A stretch of DNA of 64,000 nucleotides. It comes from Erpobdella octoculata. Taxonomy: Eukaryota > Annelida > Clitellata > Hirudinida > Erpobdellidae. The notes under the pieces are model-generated. The model saw nothing but the letters and a program-made list of their open reading frames with translations, made no database searches and was not told where the DNA came from. The DNA is taken from assembly GCA_963978895.1 (NCBI GenBank), contig OZ022238.1:47892544-47956543 (forward strand), written 5' to 3'. Positions 49,105-64,000 of this stretch are shown here, piece after piece. A program made the position numbers and the translations under genes. Position 1 is the stretch's first letter. Every line of letters starts with the position of its first letter.

Positions 49105-49219
49105 TATACCGGGCTCAATAGAATGGTTTTGCAGTTTATTGGAAATTAATTAACGAAGCTTAATAAATCCTATTAATCTCTATCAATGGGAAACCGATCG
49201 TAAAATCAGCGATATTACA
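49105..49219 (-). repeat. Terminal direct repeat (5' LTR of the small element)
   Basis: 115 bp, see 47398-47512; followed on the minus strand after a 17-nt spacer by the primer-site-like word. Confidence 0.85.
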
Positions 49220-49347
49220 TGAATATATAGATGGGCTTAAAAACTTATTTATTGAGTACTGTATTGAAGCAGAATTGGAAAACCAAGACAATAATAAAAC
49301 ATTTTCTGTGTTCGAACAGTCCAAATTCATAATTGTTTTAAATAGTT

Positions 49348-49437
49348 CATAGTCCTTTACACCAGGTGTTCCTGTCGTGGATCATAATTTGATCTTTTTA
49401 ATTTTCCCTCCTCCTTTCTCCAGATTTGGGACTGGCT
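49348..49437 (+). repeat. Member of a dispersed repeat family (AGTCCTTTACACCAGGTGTT start)
   Basis: Starts tagtcctttacaccaggtgt and continues cctgtcgtggatcataattt to tcctcctttctcc. The reverse complement of 57316-57446 matches with an extra 35-base insert. Shorter relatives lie at 54411-54475 (plus) and about 37488-37515 (minus). Confidence 0.7.
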
Positions 49438-49559
49438 TGCAAAACCAAGGCGTAGTTGACCAAAAGCATAAAACCAAGTTCTCCTCAGGACATATATTCA
49501 AACGTTGACATTGCTATTCTAATATTTTTTTTGCACACCTGTACACCATCTGCTCCGAT

Positions 49560-49766
49560 GAATGGTCATTTTCTATCTTAAAAAGAGTCAAGAATTATCT
49601 TAGGTCAACAATTGGTCAAGAAAGACTCAATGCTCTTGCAGTTTTGACCATAGAAGCTGCGATAGTAAATAACATAGATTATGATGACATTATTGGTGAT
49701 TTTGCTGCTACCAAAGCAAGGAAGAAGAATTATGATTTTGTTATGATTGAATATTGCAGTTTTTGA
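49560..49766 (+). pseudogene. hAT transposase C-terminal dimerisation domain relic
   Basis: An open stretch reads SFSILKRVKNYLRSTIGQER, then LNALAVLTIEA and DYDDIIGDFAATKARKK, before a stop at 49764-49766. This is the conserved C-terminal motif of hAT-family transposases and of ZMYM/ZBED-like proteins derived from them. The rest of the gene is not present upstream, so this is an isolated fragment. Confidence 0.75.
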
Positions 49767-51747
49767 TACAACTTCATATAGACCTAAAATCAAACATGTT
49801 TATATGTTTAGTCAATAATAATTATGTTTGTAATTGCTTTACCACATATGGAGTTATCTATAATGACAAATTATGGAAAATTTGAACAGAAGTATTTAAT
49901 TACATAGCATAATTATTTTTTTAGCTATCCAACTATAATTGGTCAAATAAATTGTTGTATCAACTTTGGTCCCCTAACCAGTACCGGGATGCCTGAACCG
50001 GGGTCCGGGGAAAAGGCGCTGGAGGCGCCAACGAAACTTTAGCTTATGGGCTCCAAATTCTTTAATTTGCCTCCGGCCCCAAATTTGTTTTCGAAGACCG
50101 GGCCGTATTTATTTTCCAAAAAAAGTTTTTTAACAAGTAAAAATAAAAAAATAATTTAAAAAAAATGCTTTTATTTGCCTCTTTATCTGAGTCAACAAAC
50201 TAAAATTTTTGAATCTAAACAACCGTTACGCTCAATCTTGTTAATTATTTTGGACCTCAGGCGACTTATAAATAAACATCCGTACTGTTTAATTATTTTG
50301 GACCTCTGGCGACTTATACATAAACAACTTATTACAGTCGCTAGATAGCAGGAATTAATTTGATTTGATTAATTTTAAATGATTTAAGGCCTAATTCATG
50401 TCGGAAACATTAAATTCATGTATTGTCATCTAGAATAAAACTTTCCTGAAAGTTTTAGAGCTCTAGAATATTGTTCATGAAAACAAAGTTCCTGAAAATG
50501 ATTTCTAATACTTGTATACTAGATTTCAACAAATGTACCTACCAAGTTTTGAAAACTCTGGGCTTGTGTTTAAGTTTTTCAAAGCTCGGGATTTAGGTTT
50601 AACTTCCCAAAATTCAAGGTTCGAGTCGGGTTCAAGTTTTTACCATAACTCCAGATTCGGTAGCATCGAACTCCGGGTTCGGGTACCAGTGACATCCCTT
50701 CTTCAAACTGTCTTGGTTTTTTTTTAACGAACAGACAAATGACCATATTTTTTCTTTCGATAATAATTAATAGTATAAATTTTAATCTGAAGCTATATAT
50801 TATTTGTGTTTTTGCCACAGCTGGCTTAGTAGTTTTTGTCCATATGAATACAAAATACTCTAATCGTATGGCTTCATCAGACAAAAGAAATTTCTTTTGT
50901 ACAAATTATGAAAGTTAAACTGCGAACACGACTTCATAAAAATATACGACAGAAAAAGTAGAGAAAGCGAGAAAGAAGTGCGAGTTGTATCTTGTGGTCG
51001 ACAGTGATAAAAAAACAAGTTGGAAATGAATCAAACGACGCTGGCTAGCAATTCGCTATAGAAAAATCTAGAACATGGAAATTTACAAAAGCGTATAAGC
51101 GCATCGAAAGGCAAATTGACGAAATAATAAACAACGCGACCGGAACCGACTAACTCGCAAGACGAGCAATAATTTATGAGCAGGGATGTGACTGAAAGTT
51201 ACTGCTAACTTTTTTTTTTAAAACTATAGTAATAACAACCGTTAAAAACACACAAATTGTAAACAAAACTTAAAAAAAAGCTAATTAATTTTTTAAACGG
51301 ATTATGCGCACATAGCTTGAATGCCTTTTCATCGCAAGCTACGATCCCGCGGGACGTAGGCTACAATTATGTAGAATTTCTGCTGCAAACAAGTTAAACA
51401 TTATGTAGACTCCGCACCAGCTATCCCACTCAAGATAAAGTCTATAAAAATAGAACAGGCTCGATAACGGAGATATTAGTATAGTATATATAAACGCCAC
51501 AACAGCGAGAATGACAATAAAAGATTACATTAAAACGTAAATAAAATTTTTTGCCTTTATTAGAAAAAATAATGATTTTCTGCAAAATCTTTTACTCCAG
51601 TAAATAACGCTTGTTCCATAAATAATCTTGTTGTCATAACAGTCAAGAGGACTAGAGCGGGTAACGAAGCTAGGCGGCAATGTGACGTCATGGCTGAAGA
51701 CTGAGAACCTAAAAATAATAAATAACTCAGGTTAACATCCAATTCTT
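49767..51747. other. Non-coding region, no gene recognised
   Basis: AT-rich DNA with a G/C-rich patch around 49980-50110 and a ctccgggttcgggtaccagt-type patch at 50575-50700 that looks like old repeat material. Words like cagggatgt (51183) and gacatccct (50690) recall hAT ends, but no pair with target duplications was found. Confidence 0.5.
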
Positions 51748-52025
51748 TACAAATACAAATACAAATACAAATACGAATACGAATGCGGAACACGAACACG
51801 AACACAAACACAAACACAAACACAAATACAAATACAAATACAAATACAAATACAAATACAAATACAAATACAAATACAAATACAAATACAAATACAAATA
51901 CAAATACAAATACAAATACAAATACAAATACAAATACAAATACAAATACAAATACAAATACAAATACAAATACAGATACAGATACAGATACAGATACAGA
52001 TACAGATACAAATACAAATACAAAT
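51748..52025. repeat. (TACAAA)n hexanucleotide microsatellite
   Basis: About 46 units, with TACGAA, CACGAA and CACAAA variants at the left and a TACAGA block near the right end. Long ORFs over it (Phe-Val or Thr-Asn repeats) are artefacts. Confidence 0.95.
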
Positions 52026-52728
52026 AGATTAGCTGAGTCGGCTGCGTGTTTTTTCATACTTTGTCCTGACATTTGGTTTTACTGACTAATAATAATAATA
52101 ATAATAATAATAAAATTTAAAACGGTTACTGAATTGAATCCAGCTCTTGAACTGGATAATTTGCAATCTACCTAAACAACGTTTTCTTGTGCTACTAGAG
52201 CAAAATATATTTCATCATTGAAAATAAACAGACTTTTTGAAAATTTTCAAATGGTCAATATTAGAAATTTAAGCTATTTTTTACTCTAATTTTATAAACA
52301 AATAAAGTGTTAGTAGATGAGTGTATTCGATTTATTTATTATCAGTATTATGATCAAGCCATTTTAATTTAATAAAATCCAAATAACCTTAAGAGACACA
52401 AATCCACTAAGCTCTAGACTGCATAATTTTCAAGCATTTTAAAAACTTAAACACGTTTCTGTTTTACCGATTTCAAAATCGACCTAAACAACTGTTTTTA
52501 TTAGTCTACTTAAGATTTTGGTAAACATTAGCAGTTAATAGTTATGAAGATCAGACAAGTATTCTGAATCTGTTAAGTAATATAAAACAGCTAAAAAGAG
52601 TCATTGCTGCATAGATAGATTCGTTAACATTCCCAGGTCTGTGGAAGATTACAGTTGTTAGGATTTATAAAATTAAGAGTTGAACTAAGCAAATTTTATA
52701 ATGATAATGTTTGTTTTTACTGACATGG

Positions 52729-53476
52729 CTTGACAGCAGAGGCGTGGATTCAGCAAAATGTTGAGGGGGGCGAAGATTTTTCAAATTTAACCCACAGAAT
52801 CTTGAAACAAAAATTACAATCCGAATATACATTTGTATGTTGTTATTTTATATAAAACATCAAATTAGTTAAAAAACAGTTAAAAAAATTAACTTTGATT
52901 TGATAATGAATGGAGAAAAAAACGTAATTATGAATGTAACAAAGGGTAATCGACGTTCTTTCATGTTTGCAAAATTGTCCACTGAATCATCAAGATCAAA
53001 TAGACTAAAGGTGCTAGAAAATTGGAAAATAATAGCAGATATTTAACTAATTGGATATTAATCAACAACTGTCAACAAGTATGATAAATACTGCTTTCAT
53101 CAACTAATCTAAATACTCAATCGTGTGTGAGCTAATAAAAATAATTTAAAAGGAATTGGAAAAAGCTTGGTAAGAAAGCTCAAACAACCGGGTAGGGCAA
53201 GAATAATGCTCATCGTTCGTCAAGCTAGGACAGATACACGGGCCTAAAGTTCATGCGAGTTCGATCGGATGGACCGAAGGCACTAAAAGAAAAATATTAG
53301 CAGGGATATAACTAGGTAGATATAATTAAACAAGTATGATAAATACTGCTTTTATCAACTAATCTAAATACTCAATCATGGGTGAGCTAGAATAGATATT
53401 TTTTATTTGGTGGAAAAATCTTGAGGGGGGCCGTTGCCCCCTTCAGCCCTCCCCAATCCACGCCTCTGCTTGACAG
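52729..53476. mobile_element. hAT-type non-autonomous element (52737-53468) with 8-bp target duplication CTTGACAG
   Basis: Ends are a perfect 14-bp inverted repeat starting CAGAGGCGTGGATT, flanked by CTTGACAG on both sides (52729-52736 and 53469-53476). An 8-bp duplication and a CAG(A/T)GGCGT end are diagnostic of the hAT superfamily. 732 bp long, no transposase ORF. Inside, about 60 bp containing atgataaatactgctttcat occur twice (about 53078 and 53332) in the same orientation. Confidence 0.9.
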
Positions 53477-53543
53477 ATTGTGTAAGTCTACGTTTGTATA
53501 TATAATTAAATACAACAGACGACTTGAGAAGTTTAACAACGGG

Positions 53544-57895
<4,352 letters not shown>

Positions 57896-58446
57896 CTGCA
57901 ATTGAGATGTCACAATAACGCATAACATGGATTATTATTAAAAAAATAATGCATAAAAAAGAAGTTAATAGAGATAAAAAATAAAAATGATAAAAATAGA
58001 ATATTATTCAATTAAGCCGTAAAAAACATGTTTTTTTTACAAATCCCTTTTAATTTATTGCAAACTAGCAGGGTTACTCGGAAATACCCAAGGTTTTTCT
58101 ATCGGTTTTTTTCTCTCCCGTTTCCTTCCCCACTCCGGTCGCTTTCTCGTTCCCGCTTGCTCTCCCGTTTCCGGTCGCTTTTCCGTTCATTCTCATCCCA
58201 ATCCTGCAGAGGTGAACATGAGTCTATTTTTGCAACCCATCCCATCCCAACCCAACTAACTTTAAATTAACAAAAATATATAAATTATTTTAAGAGGCTT
58301 TTGAAATTATAATGCCAGAAAGATGAAAAAAATGCGTTGATCATGTTAAAGACATGGTTGAAGTTAATATGTGGCTGTTAGATAATGTATTAAAATTAAA
58401 TAATAAATATGCAAATCGTAAATTACATTAAATCTAGATTAACACC
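57896..58446. other. Intergenic or intronic DNA with a third ACTAGC repeat copy
   Basis: 58064-58200 repeats the ACTAGC-GGGTTAC block followed by cccgtttccttccccactcc and related C/T-rich units. No exon that would complete the first Ig domain was recognised between here and the right edge. Confidence 0.55.
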
Positions 58447-59109
58447 CATCTGTTTAAAGAACTGTGCAAAGACATGGATTCTGATTACGAGTTTTTTTTC
58501 TACACTGCAGTACGCTGGTTGTTGAAAGGAAATGTTGTAAATAGCGTCTTTGAATTGAAAGATGAAATCAAATGCAAGGGAAATATCGAAATATGATCTG
58601 TTCGTGCACTTTAACGACAAGGTTTGGTTGATAAGAGTAGCAAACTTAGCAAAAAGATTAGAACTGCAAAATAGGCTTAACCTGAAACTTCAGGGAAAGA
58701 AAACGAATATTATTGCATTTCACGATTATCTCGGGCCTGCAAAACTGACAAATAAAAATAAATCTTGGAAACATTGCCATGTTTGAAAAACTCTGCAGTG
58801 TGGTAGATGAATCTGAAGGTAGTAAAATGAATAAAAATTTGAAAGAGTAGATTACTGAGCATCTCTTATCCCTTGAAAACGAACTCCGGTATTACTTCCC
58901 TGAGCTGAAAGAAAAAGAAATTACAGTGACACGAAATCTATTCACTGTTTCCCTTGATGTAGCCAGCATTCCCGATGAATTACAAGATGAATTCTTGGAT
59001 TTGCGAAATGATTTCTCAGCACGTAACTTGTTTAATGAAAAATTGCTCACATAATTCTGGTGCGGTATGTATCATTCATACCCAAATGTGACGATGCTTG
59101 CCTTTTGAG
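58447..59109 (+). pseudogene. Broken hAT/ZBED5-like transposase
   Basis: Reads HLFKELCKDMDSDYEFFFY, then VRWLLKGNVVNSVFELKDEI. After a frameshift it gives LNLKLQGKKTNIIAFHDYL, and after a stop ITEHLLSLENELRYYFPEL, then SIPDELQDEFLDLRNDFSA and FWCGMYHSYPN. This order matches the DUF4371/hAT core of ZBED5- and FAM200-type proteins. At least one frameshift and several in-frame stops make it dead; both ends are missing. Confidence 0.82.
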
Positions 59110-59740
59110 TTTTAGTTCCATTTGTGTCTGCATATTTCTGCGATAGTTAAAAACTCTTCTTTGTTTAAAAACAAAAAAAATTAATAAAATGTTGAGAATT
59201 CCATGAGATTAGCGTTAAAAAAACCAGCGGCGAATTTTGAGGCTGGTTAATAACATGCAATTTCAACCATCGCATTAAATTAATTACATATTAAACAGAA
59301 TTAAAAAAAAATAATACTAAAAAATGTGTTGGTGTTTTTAATTACTTTTTAAAAATAAATTTTTGTATCGGGGTCGCGGGTCACATGACTTTTATAATAA
59401 TAAAAAGGGGTGACCACCCAAAATAGTTTGGGAGCCTGTGAATTAGATACACAACCTATTAAAATAAGCCTTGAGCGGTAAACCAATTACGCTACAGTTA
59501 TATTATGATTCTTATAAGTATGACATAACTTCATACACTTTCAACTGTACTTGGTTGGGGTTGCATCAATTAATCCATAATCATGATTTAATATCAGTGA
59601 TAAAACATTAGACTCGATCGAATATTTTTTAATAGGTTGTGTATCCAGCGTTATATTAAGATATTCACTCTTAAGTACAATATAAAACCCCTGTTTTGCA
59701 GAATTGTATTTCTTCGAATTGCAATCATCAACGTGTAGAT
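59110..59740. other. AT-rich spacer with a weak tRNA-like stretch
   Basis: No gene. On the minus strand at about 59496-59421 lies an A-box-like TAGCGTAATTGG and a B-box-like GGTTGTGTATC with a small GTG/CAC stem. The word gatacacaacctattaaaa recurs inverted at 59632-59651. Confidence 0.4.
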
Positions 59741-60081
59741 GTAATTAGCAGTGGCGTAGCTAAGGGGGGCAGGGAGGGGCATCTGCCCCCGGGCGCCAGG
59801 CTTAAGGGGCGCCAAAAAGTAAAAGGAAAGACAACAATTTCCTCAAAGTTTATTCATTTTTGAACATGTAAAATTGAAAAATTGCATTTTTGCACTATTT
59901 CACAGAAGTGATTTCCAAAATTTTCCTGGGGAGGGGGCTCACCGAGCTCCGATTATGGCTCGGGCGCCTTTGATTCCCTTGATTTTGGTCGTCTAATTGG
60001 GTTGACAGTGGAAGATGGGGGTGCATTTTCTATACCTTGCTCCCGGGCGCCACATACCCTCGCTACGCCACTGGTAATTAG
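59741..60081. mobile_element. hAT-type non-autonomous element (59749-60073) with target duplication GTAATTAG
   Basis: Starts CAGTGGCGTAGC and ends with its exact reverse complement. GTAATTAG stands on both sides (59741-59748 and 60074-60081). 325 bp; the interior has a gggcgcc-rich sub-terminal hairpin at each end and no ORF. Confidence 0.93.
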
Positions 60082-60350
60082 TATAGACAGCTTAGTCGCT
60101 CCAGGAGAGTAAAACTGAATGATAGGAAGAAATACATTCTGGAAACCAGAAGCCGGAAAGGACAGATACTTAATGAAAGAAGAAAAAAGAAAAAAAGAAG
60201 AAAGAAAAAAAGAAGAAAACAAGGAGGAGGAAATTAAGCTGGCTAATACAATTATGGTCTCTTCGTAATGGAATAGAAGAGCGAGAGGAGCGTACATACA
60301 AACTCTTTATCGCTCTCTCACTCTCTGTTTTTCCGTTCCACTCTCCGCAG

Positions 60351-60460
<110 letters not shown>

Positions 60461-60610
60461 GTCGCCAAATTCTAGAATCACGTGACCTATACTGCACAAA
60501 CCCACGTGCAGACACCAGCTTCAGCCTCCCACGCATGCCTGCACACGCACAAGCGTGCACGCGTGTGAAGACATGCGTTGTCATCGTCGCGCCATCATCC
60601 TAAAAGGCTG

Positions 60611-60691
60611 GCTCATCAGCATCAGCATCATCATCAGCATCAGCATCATCATCAGCATCAGCATCATCATCAGCATCAGCATCATCATCAC
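60611..60691. repeat. CATCAG/CATCAT repeat
   Basis: A higher-order unit of catcagcatcagcatcat recurs about four times. Confidence 0.88.
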
Positions 60692-62389
60692 TATCGTTAT
60701 CATTCCAAGGGCGTGTAATTATTTATGAACGCTTAAGCAATCGGATTAGAAAGCATCACCTGGATCATCTTTACCACAAAAAAGTAACCACAATCATCAC
60801 CATTACATGCATCAACATCACCACCTACATGCATCAACATCACCACCTACATGCATCACCATAATCATTACATAGATCACCATCATTACCGTTACACTGT
60901 CTATGAATAACAATACATTGTATAATCGGGGTTCAGGTAACAACATAGTTTTTTTTAGATTCCAAGCATTTCAATGAAATCAAAAATTAAACATCGTTAT
61001 AGCTATGGCTTTCGCCTTCGCTATCTCCATCGCATAGCTAACGCCATCGCCTTGGCTATCGATATCGCCATCGCCATTGCTATCGATATCGCCATCAACA
61101 TGGCTATCGCCTTCGCCACAACTACTATTACCACCATCATAATTACGATCGACATCATCACTATCATCAGCATCATCATCAACCTATTTACCGCTCTCAT
61201 CTAGTTTTATCGCCCAGTTTACATAATCCCGCCGTCGCAATTTCTATTGTCACCACAGCCATAAATACAACTTTAGTTCCAGACATGTCACCCACCGCAT
61301 GTGAAATATTCCATCTCCAGTATATCTTAAATTTCTTCCAACATCCAGTATATCTTAAATTTCTCAATCTCCATGCAGCAAATTAACCATTTATTTGAAT
61401 TTATTTCACCAACGCTATAACAGTCGATGCCATTTGAGCTGCACTGGTTTTGCGTTGAGCGATTTTATTGTAATGTCGATGGTTGAATTCTTATGTTTTT
61501 CTTTTGTACGAGTTTTTAATTATATTATCTTTAGAAGTCTGTTGTCTGTTTAAGCTAAATCTAAGAATTATTTCTTCAAGCGACTTCCTGACTGGCTTTG
61601 AAACTTTCAACACGAACGTAAAATAGATGATAATGCATATTAATTAACTAAAAAACAAATTTTTGACATAAGCTTTGATTTTATATCTATATATTTTTTA
61701 ATAACGTTCTTCTGACAGTGAATTTGAACAACAAAATACTTTCTTAAAGTTTGTTTACTCATTTATGTTATTGCGGCTTCCCCTCTATATAGCTCCTACT
61801 GTGGGGTAACAAAAGGGAGAAGAATGTAAGACGTTTCCTCTTGTACACTTCCTCCTAAACATTTTTCCCTGGGCATTTTCTTCTGGACATTTCTCCCAGG
61901 CGTTTTCGCCCCCGGTACGACGTTTTTTCTCTGTGGTATGATCTTTACCAAAACCACCACAATGACAATTTATTTCTTTTTAAATTTTAGAAAAACTACA
62001 CCTTGAATACTGTGTATACTTGGGGGCCTGTGTTAAAATGTACATTTGAATTTTAGGGGAAAAACACGCGGGCAGGAAAATTAAACAATATTGGTTTAAA
62101 TTAGATACCTTAAAACGTAACTTAATTCGGTAAACTGCAGAACCGAAAAGAGTTCGTCAGTATCGCAAATCTATTATATTTTGCACTTGTTGCTTTTATA
62201 GAACTTAGATAAAACGACAATCATTTACTTTGACAAGTTGGGGGGGGGGCGATAGGGAGGGAAAGAGAAAAGGTTCGTAACGTGACTGTAGGCTAAACCC
62301 GTAAATGTAAATTATTACCGACGATAAAACAATTTTATAAAAAGTAAAATTAAATTATATTAATTTAGAGAAATTCCAAAATGTTGTAG

Positions 62390-62592
62390 AACTCATTCAG
62401 CCCCGTCGAGAGGATGAACGAGGCTCGGGGCAAATTACATTTGTGGACCTCTAGAACTTCTTTTCAATGTCTTCAATAAATTAAAGGTAAGCATTGGGAG
62501 CGTTTTTTTCAACTGTGGTAGGCCCTCAGACCAGTAGGAGGCTCAGGACAAAATCCCTGCCAAGCCCCCCTCTCGACGGGCCTGAACTCATT
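62390..62592. mobile_element. hAT-type non-autonomous element (62398-62584) with target duplication AACTCATT
   Basis: Ends CAGCCCCGTCGAGAGG and, inverted, CAGGCCCGTCGAGAGG: 16 bp with one mismatch. AACTCATT flanks both sides. Only 187 bp, non-coding. Confidence 0.92.
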
Positions 62593-62977
62593 GCCATAAA
62601 ACAACTATTGTATATTTCAGGTTTCAGCTCAATTGGATGACGGCAATTATGTTAATTTCTGCTTCTAAGATTTCTTCCACAAAAAAGAAAGCAAGAAAGT
62701 CCGGCGGTCAGACGCGGTCCCAGGATTTTCTGGTGGGGGGAGGATGAAGAATTTATTGTTGATTGGGAGTCTTATATTATATTTTTTTATAGATTTTAAA
62801 GTTATCATCAAGTAATGGGTGCATTGTAAGAAAATTGCGTTTTTGAACATAAGAAATGTGTATTTTCCTATTCAATCTCATTACAAATACAATACAAAAT
62901 AACATTTATATCGTGTCCTTATAAAAAAAATTCTTTCGCAATGGCGCGCAGTTCATCAACACCTCATAATCAAACAA

Positions 62978-63256
62978 GTGGAGCAAAAACAAAGTTTAAA
63001 AAAACACTTCTATATTTTTACTACATAAACAACAAACCTAATAGCATAGACAATAAATAGTTCGACGAAAATATCACAAAATATTATTCAATTAAATTTT
63101 GTCCAATCGATCCGAAAATTTAATAGAATGCATTATTAATTAGTTCGGAGGTATGTTTAAATTTTGAAGTCTCTAGCTCATCGGGAAGTTTGTTTAAAAT
63201 TGATTGCAAAATTTGACGACAGACAGAGAACTAAGTAAAAGTGTGTAAAAACTTAT
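62978..63256 (+). repeat. Dispersed repeat, copy B
   Basis: Same orientation as 31878-32205 and similar over almost its whole length, from gtggagcaaaaacaaagttt to aagtaaaagtgtgtaaaaa. No ORF. Confidence 0.8.
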
Positions 63257-63745
63257 TAAAAAGATATGTCTTTAGCTTAATTTTTACTTGTTTAATGTCT
63301 ATAGAACGACGAACATGCACAATCCTTCAACCCCAGTGAACGCAAATGTAATATTCAAAGAGTTTTAGGTTTGAAACAAAAATTTGACAGGTTTGTTGGT
63401 CAAGTTCGACTCAAATGTATTTTCATTCATCGAGAATTCGATAGAACGAGTAGATAAATGACAATCTTGTTGTTCAGGGCTTGAACGATTAAACGATTAA
63501 CGCCAGGAAGAGAAAACCCAAAAACAACTGAAAACCAAATGAGAACCACCTTAGCTGGATATTCTCATTTATAAGCTGCTAGTTGGCAGGACATAATCGC
63601 CTTCGGTTGATCATGCATATCTTACTTAGGTCTAGTAATGAGATATTAATTGCACATTGCTGATCCCCATAGATTTCTTCATATCTAGGTTAGATACTTT
63701 AGATAGATAGTTGGTGTTTGGAGGGGAGTGGTTTGGTGTACGTTT

Positions 63746-63797
63746 AACCATGGACTCCTAAATAAAAGCTATAGCTTTTATTTAGGAGTCCATGGTT
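63746..63797. repeat. 52-bp perfect palindrome
   Basis: Arms of 26 bp with no spacer; the arm begins AACCATGGACTCCTAAATAA and ends AAGCTA. Every base pairs, so each strand can fold into an uninterrupted hairpin. Confidence 0.95.
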
Positions 63798-64000
63798 TAA
63801 CTTTATTTATTCATTGAAAAAATCGAGCTCTGAGGCTGTCTGAGGCTGGTGGGGGGATGCATCCCCAGCATCCCCAATGGTAGGATCGCGCCTGCTGGTG
63901 GTGATGTTAATATGAAGGATTTAAAAACAAACTATTTTCCTGGAAATAGATACTAGCTCTGTGTTAATTATTGTTTTGTTGAAGTTGCGTTGTTTATGTT

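Larger units (their letters stand above)
47398..49219 (-). mobile_element. Small LTR-type element (TRIM-like, 1,822 bp) with a decayed SAP-domain gag-like ORF
   Basis: Two direct 115-bp repeats (47398-47512 and 49105-49219) differ by one visible base. On the minus strand the element starts TGTAATATCG. Soon after the first repeat comes TGGTGATCAGAAGTGGGAT, one extra base away from a tRNA-Leu-type primer site. Just before the second repeat is AAGAAGGGGG, a polypurine tract. No RT or integrase is present. The interior is one ancestral ORF (about 49058 to 47527) broken by a frameshift and at least one nonsense change. No clear target duplication was found and the repeat ends TATA rather than CA, so the exact 3' border is uncertain. 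Confidence 0.75.
62701..63902. mobile_element. Older hAT-type element (62709-63894) with decayed inverted ends and target duplication
   Basis: Left end CAGACGCGGTCCC, right end inverted CAGGCGCGATCCT. Flanks are CCGGCGGT and CTGGTGGT, which differ only by two CpG-to-TpG changes. The 1,186-bp interior contains a dispersed repeat and a perfect palindrome, and no transposase. Confidence 0.65.

Noticed and set aside
51560..52085. Phe-Val, Tyr-Leu and Thr-Asn repeat ORFs
   Set aside because: All arise from the TACAAA hexanucleotide array.

Overview
The window is animal nuclear DNA. Its genes are cut into many small exons with GT-AG introns, the DNA is AT-rich, and long microsatellites, cut-and-paste transposon relics and LTR retrotransposons lie among the exons. 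Intron density and repeat content suit an invertebrate, perhaps a lophotrochozoan such as an annelid, but the sequence does not fix the species.

Layout: (1) 1-6148, minus strand: the 5' part of an Enhancer of polycomb gene (EPC1/EPC2 type, NuA4/TIP60 histone acetyltransferase subunit), twelve exons, running off the left edge. (2) 6149-9188: intergenic DNA with repeat relics, ending in a 14-bp match to the RFX X-box, the promoter element of ciliary genes. (3) 9189-46273, plus strand: one complete axonemal inner-arm dynein heavy chain gene (DNAH3/7/12 group), 70 recognisable exons plus a possible tiny first coding exon. Reading frame and splice phase hold across all junctions and predict about 4,040 residues, the normal length for the family. 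Intron 33 carries a 5,080-bp LTR retrotransposon (24916-29995) with apparently identical 397-bp LTRs and a 5-bp target duplication. Its single ORF encodes Gag, protease and integrase and ends in a short remnant of reverse transcriptase placed after integrase. (4) 47398-49219, minus strand: a second, small LTR-type element (115-bp terminal repeats) with a decayed gag-like ORF starting with a SAP domain, followed by DEPCKD-type repeats and an acidic stretch. (5) 49220-52736: a hAT transposase relic and simple repeats. (6) 53544-57895, minus strand: five exons of an immunoglobulin-superfamily gene. (7) 57896-64000: a transposon graveyard with a broken hAT/ZBED-type transposase and three of the window's four hAT-type non-autonomous elements with 8-bp target duplications, plus a 52-bp perfect palindrome and several microsatellites.

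The host genes are unrelated in function: chromatin regulation, ciliary motility and probable cell-surface recognition. The points most worth follow-up are the RT-deleted retrotransposon with an integrase-before-RT order, the SAP-domain mini-element, the paired X-box motifs at the dynein 5' end and a probable GC-AG intron in the dynein gene.
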